From Schaalia sp. 19OD2882 (GTDB lineage Bacteria; Actinomycetota; Actinomycetes; Actinomycetales; Actinomycetaceae), in the NCBI RefSeq assembly GCF_018986735.1, contig NZ_CP065521.1:1922001-1986000 (forward strand): a stretch of 64,000 bases of DNA, given 5' to 3'. The first letter of the stretch is position 1, and every line of letters begins with the position of its first letter. The translations under genes were made by a program, and so were the position numbers. Of this stretch, positions 21,102 through 29,030 are shown piece after piece. Under the pieces are notes generated by a model. The model had not been told where the DNA came from. It worked only from the letters and a program-made list of their open reading frames with translations, and searched no databases.

Positions 21102-23102
21102 TCAGCAAGTCTTCGTGTTCTTCAGGTGGCGGCCGATGTAGCCAACCACGATTTTGCCGAGATCAGCAGTCCGATCTTCGAAGTACAGCCGCGGGCTGAT
21201 GGATCCTCGCGTCTGGATGACCAAGTGCTTGCACATGAAGAGCTGCCCACTGGCATCGACCTCAGGCGAAACTCGGAAGCAACGCTCATCACTCATCTTC
21301 TTTCGTACCTTCACACTGTTGGATTCATTCGGACGATACCGATCGGCAGAGATGAGATGCTTGCCTGCTGGCGCGCCACCACTGAGGTACTCTCGGATGC
21401 CGCCGCGAAAGTCGCGCCCCTCCGCAGACAGCCGGTAGGCGCAGTATTCGTCCAGGAATACGAGCGCATCCCACGTGTAGGCCAGCCACTGACCGGCAGG
21501 ATCATGATCGGCCAGGTCCAATGCGGGACCCCAGTCAACCGGAAGAATGAGGTTTTGGAAGCACTCCGGCCCGAATACTTGGAGCTCGTCCCATTCTGAG
21601 ACTTCTTGGTCGTAGGGGTCCTCCGGCAGCTCCCGCGTGTGTCCAACATCAACACCTGATTCATGCAGGAGCCGCCGTGCCTGTTCCAGACGATATTCAG
21701 CTTGGCGGCGAGCTTTGCCTTCCATGCGCTTCTCTTCTTCGAGATGTCGCATTTCCAACTGCAGATCTTCGATCTTCGCTGCATGGTCCGCACTTACTTC
21801 CTGCAACACCTCATCATGTTCCAGGGCGGTCAGCTCACGCTGCTCTTCAAGATTTCTGATGGCAGAGTTCGCTTGGTCAAGTGCTGCGCGCAAACTGACC
21901 TCCGAGGCCTCGAGAGCACGAACATGACGTTCGAGTTCCATCACTTGCTTTTCGGCACTTTCAGCTCTTGCCAAGGCGTCCACGCGAGCCGGATCTTCAG
22001 CAGTTGCTGACGAGCTCGCGGGCATCACACTCTGCGCAAGGTTCTCGTGTCGTGCGTCAGCAGAGGCGGAAGGAGCGATGAGAGTATCGGACGGCACAGC
22101 TTCGATGGTCGGGATTAGAAGTGACAGCTTCCCTGCTTGGAGGGCAGGCTCAGCAGTTTCTGGCACGACAACAACAGCTGAAGGCTGTTTATTCGCCATG
22201 TCCATTTCACGACCGGTGATGAAGTCTAGGCGGCGCGTGAACTTCTCGAGGCCGACCATGTTGACCTGTTCGCGGCAGATGCGCCCGTACATGCGCCGCA
22301 AAAATCTTGGTTGCGACTCCAGCATCCTCTTGGCGGACAACGTTCTGTGCCGCAGTGCATCGCGAGGGTCATCCACATCCACAGAACGCTTGAAGGTGCG
22401 CGGACAGTATGCCTTTATGTGATGGGCAGACGAGACCAAGTCGTTGAAATGGGATGTGGATTCCTGGTCCAATACGACGACTAGGGCCTGTCCGGAAGTC
22501 TCCGCTGTGATGTCCTGCAGAATACGTGTCCAGTCACTCTTGGCAACCGTCCCATCCTCTGCGCAGACGATGACCAACCCTCGACGGTGGGGATCCTGCA
22601 AGTGATCGACCAGCGCTTCCACACCATCACCGTGCGACAACCACTGCGGCTGGTCACGCAACTGCATGCGCCCGTCCAAACACGTGTATGTCTCGAGAAA
22701 CTGTTGGATGAGTTTGGGCCGGTTGGCCCAACACGGTTGCCCTTCTCTTCGGGGATCCGGAGGCACATCGATGTCCACGACGACTTTTGGTGCCAAGGTG
22801 CGCCCGTTGGGGTCCAGGCCCACCAACAAACTGGTGACGAATTGGCCCGCAGGTTGAGGCCGGTCGAAGTAGATGAGTCTGCCGTAATGCGCACCTGCGG
22901 CAGTCCGTCCTATCGTGTGGATGACTTTGTCCCCATTGGGCAGAGCATGCTCGGACAAAGGAACTAGGTCATCGATCTCCCGAAGGCCTTTCTTCCTCAG
23001 CCAAGTGAAACCCTCACGCAGTAGGACGTCGACCGCGCTGGCAGCGTTTATCTCAAGCGAATCGTTCAGATCGACCGTGAACGAACTACGATATCCCAGC
23101 AT
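21102..23102 (-). CDS. 666-residue coiled-coil protein of unknown function, island core gene
   Basis: Not assigned to a named family. N-terminal alpha/beta region at about residues 1-290, including GRLIYFDRPQ, PKVVVDIDVPPDPR, GLVIVCAEDG and a basic segment after RHRTLSAKRML. A low-complexity linker spans about 300-370 and a long charged coiled coil about 375-482. A compact C-terminal domain (500-666) holds two hydrophobic strands near LFMCKHLVIQTRG and LGKIVVGYIG. No transmembrane segment or recognisable nuclease or ATPase motif is seen. The ATG is preceded by a strong AGGAGGAAAG site. It lies 45 bases after the HEPN-DUF3320 gene on the same strand. The coiled coil suggests an oligomeric sensor or scaffold (inference). 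Confidence 0.65.
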   Translation of the reverse strand: MLGYRSSFTVDLNDSLEINAASAVDVLLREGFTWLRKKGLREIDDLVPLSEHALPNGDKVIHTIGRTAAGAHYGRLIYFDRPQPAGQFVTSLLVGLDPNGRTLAPKVVVDIDVPPDPRREGQPCWANRPKLIQQFLETYTCLDGRMQLRDQPQWLSHGDGVEALVDHLQDPHRRGLVIVCAEDGTVAKSDWTRILQDITAETSGQALVVVLDQESTSHFNDLVSSAHHIKAYCPRTFKRSVDVDDPRDALRHRTLSAKRMLESQPRFLRRMYGRICREQVNMVGLEKFTRRLDFITGREMDMANKQPSAVVVVPETAEPALQAGKLSLLIPTIEAVPSDTLIAPSASADARHENLAQSVMPASSSATAEDPARVDALARAESAEKQVMELERHVRALEASEVSLRAALDQANSAIRNLEEQRELTALEHDEVLQEVSADHAAKIEDLQLEMRHLEEEKRMEGKARRQAEYRLEQARRLLHESGVDVGHTRELPEDPYDQEVSEWDELQVFGPECFQNLILPVDWGPALDLADHDPAGQWLAYTWDALVFLDEYCAYRLSAEGRDFRGGIREYLSGGAPAGKHLISADRYRPNESNSVKVRKKMSDERCFRVSPEVDASGQLFMCKHLVIQTRGSISPRLYFEDRTADLGKIVVGYIGRHLKNTKTC

Positions 23103-23147
23103 TCTTTCCTCCTAGTTCTGGCCTGGCTTCATTGTGACGCAAGGCAC

Positions 23148-24230
23148 TCATATCTCGAGCGCAGCGGTCAGGTGCTTGCGGTATCGACTAGTGAGTCGAC
23201 TCCGACCAAAAGTCTGGAGAACAGCGCGCATCATCTCCTCACCCTTCATTCCCTGCCCGACAACTGCAGCGGCATTGCGCAATTCAGCAGGGCAGATCTC
23301 AGTCAGGTCACGGTCGGCAAGACTGTCATTGGGGCGAAAGCCTGTCCACGTCTCCGGATTCACACCAGTCGGCCACAGGAATCCATCGCTGTCCACATGG
23401 TCAACGCTCTGGCGCACCTGCCGCTCGATTTGTCTGCGTCGCTTCTCCCCCAAGCGTGCCACCCCGTACGTGCGGGCAACCAAAGTCGCCACCCGTGAGA
23501 TGGAAACGGGACCTTCCATGTCGACGATCTCTCGGGCGGTGGCGCGGACCTTCATCTTCGCCAGCTTCTTCGGCAGGTCCTCAATGACTCCAAACTCCTC
23601 GGCTTGCACTTCAATGGTCCATGGCACCCATCTCGCACGTTCCGGGCCCGTCAGGTCATTGGTGGTTGCACCAGGGTCGACTAGCGCCTCTGGTTGAGGC
23701 GTAATCAGCTCGTCCTCGTCTGTGCGGGGCGTGTCGGACAACGGACCCCTGGGTTCCCTCACCGGTGACAGGGACGCTTGCGGTCCGACATTCTCTCGGA
23801 TGAGACGCATGAGAGCTTCATCCGCAATTCTTCTGAGCTCAGCACTGGGAATCTCAAGGTGTTCGACGAGCCTTCGAGCAGTATCGGCGGCTCGCCATTG
23901 ATCCAAGGAATCAAAGTCGTCCATGTGGGCCCAGCGGTTGCGCACAAGGCGCAGTTCACCCGCGGCAAGCGAGACTCTCCGATCACGATTGTCGAATGGG
24001 AAGCCCCAGGCTCCCAGGCGCTCCGTGAGCATGCGCAATTGGCACTGCAGGTCACTGCGGTCGTAGGTCCTACCCAGACGACCGGACCGCCGGTCCAGTT
24101 CGGATAGCACGGCGGTCCAGGGAAGACCGTTCAGGTGCGGAAGGAGACGCTGCTGGATGATCGGGTCCAGTTCCTTTGACAAGACCTGCAGCACCAGCGT
24201 CACGCCAGCATGTCGAGACTCGATGGTCAT
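23148..24230 (-). CDS. HEPN-domain (Swt1-like) and DUF3320 protein
   Basis: A 360-residue protein. The N-terminal helical domain carries RNRWAH (R97-H102), the Rx4H motif of HEPN ribonucleases, in the context LRLVRNRWAHMDDFDSLDQW typical of Swt1/abortive-infection HEPN domains. After a polar linker (about 140-200) comes a DUF3320-like C-terminal module (about 230-355: GPVSISRVATLVARTYGVAR, then DGFLWP). DUF3320 is usually found at the end of large superfamily helicases. Its ATG overlaps the stop of the helicase remnant by four bases (ATGA), so it was co-translated with it. Likely an RNA-cleaving or RNA-binding effector in defence; activity is not shown by sequence alone. Confidence 0.75.
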   Translation of the reverse strand: MTIESRHAGVTLVLQVLSKELDPIIQQRLLPHLNGLPWTAVLSELDRRSGRLGRTYDRSDLQCQLRMLTERLGAWGFPFDNRDRRVSLAAGELRLVRNRWAHMDDFDSLDQWRAADTARRLVEHLEIPSAELRRIADEALMRLIRENVGPQASLSPVREPRGPLSDTPRTDEDELITPQPEALVDPGATTNDLTGPERARWVPWTIEVQAEEFGVIEDLPKKLAKMKVRATAREIVDMEGPVSISRVATLVARTYGVARLGEKRRRQIERQVRQSVDHVDSDGFLWPTGVNPETWTGFRPNDSLADRDLTEICPAELRNAAAVVGQGMKGEEMMRAVLQTFGRSRLTSRYRKHLTAALEI

Positions 24231-24720
24231 GTGGTCATCTCCTGGTAGCGGGCGAAGAGGATTTCTAGGCGTTCCTCATTGCTGTCAAGTTGCCGGGTAG
24301 CGCCGAAAGCGCGATCGACCACTTGATCCAGAGGGCGGTGAGCGGCCAGAAGCTCTGGCGCCGTGAAGGCTGCTCGCCGAGCGCACGGACTACACCGGCT
24401 TTGCGTTCCTGTGCCATCAGGCGGTCTGCACGCTTGCGCTGGACGCCTGCGCCCTCCATGTCCAAGTCGCGTAGACGCTGATCGTGTTGGGAGGCGGTGA
24501 CCATCCCAACGAGCAGACGCACGATGGGCCCGTCTGCCCCTTGTTCGCGGCGTCGACGAATCTCGTCGTCCAACACGGCCCATCCGCGAAGGTCAAAGCA
24601 ACCTGTCGCAATGTCCAAGGTTTCATAATCTGGAAGAACCTTCGACGGACGAGTTCCCCGTTCACCATTGCCGGTTCCCTTGCGGACTCCTTCCGTGGGC
24701 AAGTTGTCGTATATTCGCAC
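24227..24720 (-). pseudogene. Internally deleted PLD-domain helicase remnant
   Basis: GTG 24720, eight bases after AAAGGAG, begins VRIYDNLPTEGV. It continues through LPDYETLDIATGCFDLRGWA and IVRLLVGMV, the N-terminal PLD-like domain of large defence-associated helicases. After about 115 codons the sense changes frame near 24370. The other frame gives FTAPELLAAHRPLDQVVDRA and NEERLEILFARYQEMTT, resembling the extreme C-terminus of the same proteins, and stops overlapping the HEPN gene. So roughly the whole helicase core appears deleted, leaving both ends fused out of frame. In the first frame translation would stop at 24265. Confidence 0.6.
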
Positions 24721-24980
24721 CGCTGAGGCTCCTTTCCTGACATCGATATCAAGGATACGGAGGGGACCCACGTCTCCAGTTCAGCGAAAGATCCGACTTT
24801 CTCCCACTTCACACTAATTCGGCACGATGGCAAGTAATTCACTGAATCGATGTATCGAATCTCAGACCCACATGCCCCGAGGCGACAGCCAGGACCGTGT
24901 GCCAGACCGATCCACCCTTCAACCCCGGTGTCCCCTGCGTGCGCAGACCAAGAGCCGGCGTCATCCGCAGGCATGGAGAA

Positions 24981-25020
24981 AGGGCGGGATCCGGATGACT
25001 TCACATCTGGATCCCGCCCT
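24981..25020 (-). terminator. Rho-independent terminator of tRNA-fMet
   Basis: A perfect 12-base-pair inverted repeat, AGGGCGGGATCC and GGATCCCGCCCT, with a smaller GATG/CATC stem inside the loop. On the minus strand it is followed by TTTCTCC, four bases past the end of the tRNA gene. Confidence 0.8.
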
Positions 25021-25023
25021 CGG

Positions 25024-25100
25024 TGGTAGCGGGGACAGGATTTGAACCTGCGACCTCCGGGTTATGAGCCCGGCGAGCTACCGAACTGCTCCACCCCGCG
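25024..25100 (-). tRNA. Initiator tRNA-fMet (CAT anticodon)
   Basis: 77 bases on the minus strand including an encoded CCA end. It starts CGCGGGGTGGAGCAG. It has the CTCATAA anticodon loop closed by the three consecutive G-C pairs diagnostic of initiator tRNAs, a T arm with GGTTCAAATCC, and an unpaired first position (C1 opposite T72), as in other actinobacterial initiators. Elongator tRNA-Met lacks both features. It reads towards the accessory island and ends in a strong hairpin terminator. Confidence 0.95.
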
Positions 25101-25211
25101 TCGGTGAGAACAAGTCTACCCTGCAAGCACGCCGGCCTCAAACCGGGGGCCGGTGAGATGGCTCTCCACCAACAGACCCACCGCCCATCGCCGGGCCCAC
25201 GTCACCGCACC

Positions 25212-28200
25212 TCAGTTGCCCGACTGGCTGGCACTCCCTCCGGCACCGCCCGTTCCAGCCCCGGCACCGCCGGGCGCTCCAGCCGCACTCGACTGCGCGT
25301 CGTCAGAGCCTTGCCCCTGAATGCCCGAGGTGTCGCGCCCCAGCTCCTGCTGGGCCTGCACTGCGGCCGAGAGCGCCTGGTCCAGGTCCTTCTGCGCCTT
25401 TCCGTAGGCGGACCAGTCGCCCGCCACGCGGGCCTTCTCGGACTCCTTCATCGCATTGGAGGCGGCCACGATTGCCTCGTCCAGGCGCTGCTGCGCAGTC
25501 TTCGGCGCAGCGGCCCCGCCCTCGTCCGAAGGCGCGCTCGGAGTGCCACCGCCGCGGGCCAAGGTCGCCGCCGAATCCCCGCCGAAGGTCTGGTCCAGGG
25601 ACTCGGCCAAGGTCGGCGCGAATCCGACCTGGTCGCCGAAGGCCGTCAGGACGAAACGGAGGATCGGGTACTGGGCGTTGCCCGAACCCTGGATGTACAC
25701 CGGCTGCACGTACAACAGGCCGCCCCCGACCGGCAGCGTCAACAGGTTGCCGCGGATGACCTTCGAGTCCGACAGATTGAGGATGTTCAACTGCGGGGCG
25801 ATCTTCTCGCCCGTGTCGTAGGCGTTCTGGATCTGGCCGGGCCCGGGCACCGTCGTCGAGGACGGCAGTGCGATGAGGCGCAATTTGCCGTAGCCCTCAC
25901 GAGCTTTGCCCGGCTCGGACCCCGTCTCCGAGTCCACTGCCAGGAAGCCTGCCATGGCCTGCCTGTTGGACGTGCCACCCGGCACGAAGACCGAGGTCAG
26001 CGAGAATTCGGCGCTGTCCTGGCCCGGCATCTTCATCGTCAGGTAGTACGGGGGCTGGGCGACGGGCACCTGGGTCTCGTTGCCCAGCGGATCCTTCTGG
26101 GTCACGGTGGCGGCCGTCGCGGTGGAAGTCTCCTGCGCCAGGCGCCACTTGTCGCCACCCGTGTAGAAATCCGGAGCGGAAGTCACATGGTAGGAGGTGA
26201 GCAGTTCACGCTGGACCTTGAACAGGTCCTCCGGGTAGCGCAGGTGCCCCATGAGGTCACCGGAGATGGCGCTGATCGGTTCGACGGAGTCCGGGTAGAT
26301 CTTCATCCATGTGGCCAGCACCGGGTCCTGCTGGTCCCACTGGAACAGGCGCACCGACCCGTCGTAGGCGTCGACGACGGCTTTGACCGAGTTGCGCATG
26401 TAGTTCACGGAGTTCGCCTGGACGAACTCGCCGGCCTGGGAGTTGCGTGAATCCACGGTCGACTGGTCCAGCGCCCGGTGCTCCGAATAGGGGTAGTCGT
26501 CGGAGGTCGTGTAGGCGTCCACCACCCACACCAGGCGCTTCGGCGTGGCCGGATCACCGTCCATGTCGACGACCGCCGGATACGCCTCCTGCTCCAAAGT
26601 CAGGTAGGGCGCCACCTTGGACACGCGAAGCAGCGGGTCGCGGTCGTAGAGGATCTGAGAGGCCTCGTTGGTCTGCGAGGAGAAGAAGATGTCCGTGGAC
26701 CCGAACTTCACCGAATACAGGAGCTTGTTCCACGCATTGCCCACCGAGGGGCCTCCATTGCCCTTGAAGGTGGTCGACACCTGGCCTCCGGGGGCGGTGT
26801 CGTCCGGGTAGTCCAGTTCCTGGTCGGGCGCCCCCTCCGGCGCTCCGACGATCGAGTAGTCGGTGGCCGAGGGCGAGAAGTAGATCCGAGGCTCGTACTC
26901 GCCCATCTCCCCCTTGGAGGGAATCGACTGCTCCCAGTAGGCGGGAAGCCCTCCCCCGGTCACCTGGTTGCCGTATGCGGCCACCACACCGAAACCGTGG
27001 GTGAAGACCGTGTGCAGATTTGCCCAGGTCCGCTGGTTCTCGTCCAGGCCGCCCAAGTTGAGTTCACGCATGGCGATGACGGTGTCGCGCCTTTCGTCGG
27101 ACACGGTGTACCTGTCCACCGAGAAACCGTTGGCGAAGGCGTAGTAGGGCTTGGACTGCTGCAGCTGCTGGACGGTCTTCTCGATGACCAGCGGGTCCAG
27201 GAGTCGGATCTGTGCGGTGGTCTGCGTGTCGGAGCGCAACTGCCCGGGCTCGACGCTGGTCTTCGCGTCGTAGGTCCTGTAGTCCAGCCCCTCCAGCCCG
27301 TAGGCGGCCAGCGTGGCGTCGATGTTGCGTTGGATGTAGTCCGACTCCAGTTGACGTTCGTTGGGCACGACACGGAATTGTTGGACCAGCGCCGGGTAAG
27401 CGGCCCCGATGACGAGGGCGGAGACGGCGGTCAGCGCCATGCCCGCTGCCGGCAGTCGCCACGTGCCCTTGAAGGCGGCGACGACGAAGAGGACGGCGAC
27501 CAGGCCGGAGACGACGGCCAGGATCGAATGCGCCGGCAGGGTCGCCGTGATGTCGGTGAACATCGCGCCGTCCCACCTCTCACCGTCCTGGGTGAGCAGT
27601 GCGTAGCGCCCCACCCAGTAGTGCACGCCCACCGACGCCGCCAGCATGGCCGCCAGCATCCCGGCCTGCAGGCGCGCCGGCCTGGAGGCGTGCGGGCGCG
27701 GAGTCAGGCGGATCGTCCCGTAGAGGTAGTTCACCACCAAGGAGGCGACGAGCAGCATGGCGAGCAGACGCAGCAGGTAGCCGACCAGGAGCCCCAGCAT
27801 GGGCATGGTGAATACGTAGAAGGACACGTCGAATCCGAATTGCGGGTCGGTGCGTCCGAAGGGCGTCTGGTTGACGAAGGTCAGGACCGTCTGCCAATTC
27901 GCGGCCAGCGCCGTGCCGTTGGTCAGGCCGAAGAAGACGGGGACCGCCCAGAAGAGGAAGCCTCGCACAGGCTCGATGGCCTCCTGGTATCCGCGAAGCG
28001 AGGCCGAGGACTCCCCACGGGTCGCAGCCTTGCGGTTCTTCCACGCCGACACCAGCGTCCAGCGCATGGGCAGTGCCACCAGCAAGAACCCGATGACGAA
28101 CATGCCGGCCACCGCACCCCAGCGGGTCAGGAGCACCCGAAGGGAGCCCATCTGGTCGAACCAGAGGATCTCGGTCCAGAAACTCGACGCCCAGTGGATG

Positions 28201-28307
28201 AAGAATCCGAGCGCAGCCAGGACCAGGACGACGACGGTCCCCGGTCCGATCCGGCGCCCGCCTGCGCCATTCGAGCGGCCTCGCGTGGAGCTCGTCGGTG
28301 CGCTCAC
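25212..28307 (-). CDS. UPF0182 (COG1615) family large membrane protein
   Basis: A 1031-residue protein of the length usual for this actinobacterial family. About seven transmembrane helices in the first third (for example GTVVVLVLAALGFFIHWASS) are followed by a large extracytoplasmic domain that includes RLLDPLVIEKTVQQLQQ and a WEQSIPSKGEMGEYEPRIYF region. It ends in a low-complexity Gly/Ala/Ser tail (about residues 930-1031). Function unknown. The GTG start is preceded by GGGAGGA, and TAGGAT about 40 bases upstream is a plausible -10. It is divergent from PPA1309, the conserved partner in this neighbourhood. Confidence 0.92.
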   Translation of the reverse strand: MSAPTSSTRGRSNGAGGRRIGPGTVVVLVLAALGFFIHWASSFWTEILWFDQMGSLRVLLTRWGAVAGMFVIGFLLVALPMRWTLVSAWKNRKAATRGESSASLRGYQEAIEPVRGFLFWAVPVFFGLTNGTALAANWQTVLTFVNQTPFGRTDPQFGFDVSFYVFTMPMLGLLVGYLLRLLAMLLVASLVVNYLYGTIRLTPRPHASRPARLQAGMLAAMLAASVGVHYWVGRYALLTQDGERWDGAMFTDITATLPAHSILAVVSGLVAVLFVVAAFKGTWRLPAAGMALTAVSALVIGAAYPALVQQFRVVPNERQLESDYIQRNIDATLAAYGLEGLDYRTYDAKTSVEPGQLRSDTQTTAQIRLLDPLVIEKTVQQLQQSKPYYAFANGFSVDRYTVSDERRDTVIAMRELNLGGLDENQRTWANLHTVFTHGFGVVAAYGNQVTGGGLPAYWEQSIPSKGEMGEYEPRIYFSPSATDYSIVGAPEGAPDQELDYPDDTAPGGQVSTTFKGNGGPSVGNAWNKLLYSVKFGSTDIFFSSQTNEASQILYDRDPLLRVSKVAPYLTLEQEAYPAVVDMDGDPATPKRLVWVVDAYTTSDDYPYSEHRALDQSTVDSRNSQAGEFVQANSVNYMRNSVKAVVDAYDGSVRLFQWDQQDPVLATWMKIYPDSVEPISAISGDLMGHLRYPEDLFKVQRELLTSYHVTSAPDFYTGGDKWRLAQETSTATAATVTQKDPLGNETQVPVAQPPYYLTMKMPGQDSAEFSLTSVFVPGGTSNRQAMAGFLAVDSETGSEPGKAREGYGKLRLIALPSSTTVPGPGQIQNAYDTGEKIAPQLNILNLSDSKVIRGNLLTLPVGGGLLYVQPVYIQGSGNAQYPILRFVLTAFGDQVGFAPTLAESLDQTFGGDSAATLARGGGTPSAPSDEGGAAAPKTAQQRLDEAIVAASNAMKESEKARVAGDWSAYGKAQKDLDQALSAAVQAQQELGRDTSGIQGQGSDDAQSSAAGAPGGAGAGTGGAGGSASQSGN

Positions 28308-28440
28308 AATATGTCCTCCCTCACGGTGCCAGCATTCCCCGCCATCCTACCGTCGGGCACCCACGCCCTCGCGACCGGGGGCGGCCCTCGTGGTTGGTCA
28401 GCAAGGTGGGCGCGCAGGGCCCTCGTGCAAGGATGGGCCC

Positions 28441-29007
28441 ATGAGCACCTCACAGGACCTCACCCCCACCGCCCGCCAGGTCGCCCTCGCCAACGTGGTC
28501 GTCGACATCGAGCGGACTGCGGCGCGCGTGGGGTGGGACCACGCGCCGACCCTCTACGCCCTGGTCCCCACGGGCCGTCTGCTGGACCAGCCCGGGCTGC
28601 CGGAGGACCTGGCGGCACAGTTGCGCGGCAGCTGGGACGGCGGCGAGGACCACCTGAGCGCCATCGTCCAGGAGGACCTGCCCGAGGAGGATCTGGAGGA
28701 GATCCTCGGCCACCTCGCATGGCCGGACGAGGTCGCCGGGGCGGCCCTCACCGTCGAAAGGGTCGTCGTCCCGCCCGAGGTCGAAGCACAGGCTCCCAGT
28801 GACCCCGAGGCCGCCCTCGACTACATCGCCTCGCACCCCGAGGCCACGGATGTGCGTCTGGCCGTCGGCGTCCTGCGCAGTGGCGAGTCGTGGTCCGCCG
28901 TGCGTTCACGCTCGCACGACAGTGACGACAAGGTCGGCCAGGGATCACGCCTGGTCCCGGGCCTGGTCGAGGCCCTCCAGGCCTCGCTGCTGCCCGAGGA
29001 GGAGTGA
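28441..29007 (+). CDS. PPA1309 family protein
   Basis: A 188-residue acidic soluble protein of an actinobacteria-specific family with no assigned activity. Recognised from LANVVVDIERTAARVGWDHA with LYALVPTGRLL, the acidic middle (QEDLPEEDLEEILGHLAWPD) and the conserved end (RLAVGVLRSGESWSAVRSR). It sits in its usual place between UPF0182 and the PDZ-Lon protease/DUF2342 genes. The hexamer AAGGAT lies six bases before the ATG with no ribosome binding site, suggesting a leaderless message. Some members were proposed to be peptidase-like, but no catalytic motif is visible. Confidence 0.82.
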   Translation: MSTSQDLTPTARQVALANVVVDIERTAARVGWDHAPTLYALVPTGRLLDQPGLPEDLAAQLRGSWDGGEDHLSAIVQEDLPEEDLEEILGHLAWPDEVAGAALTVERVVVPPEVEAQAPSDPEAALDYIASHPEATDVRLAVGVLRSGESWSAVRSRSHDSDDKVGQGSRLVPGLVEALQASLLPEEE

Positions 29008-29030
29008 GGGGCCCGCATCCGGAGCCACCC

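Noticed and set aside
21042..21599. A 185-codon plus-strand frame inside the island
   Set aside because: It lies opposite the C-terminal domain of the 666-residue gene, has no ribosome site, and the minus-strand frame is longer and better supported.
24827..25045. A 72-codon plus-strand frame ending in the tRNA gene
   Set aside because: It runs through the terminator hairpin into tRNA-fMet and has no ribosome site or protein-like pattern.
26478..28802. A 774-codon plus-strand open frame opposite UPF0182
   Set aside because: Same antisense effect in a G+C-rich gene; the residues are compositionally biased and it crosses into the unrelated PPA1309 gene.
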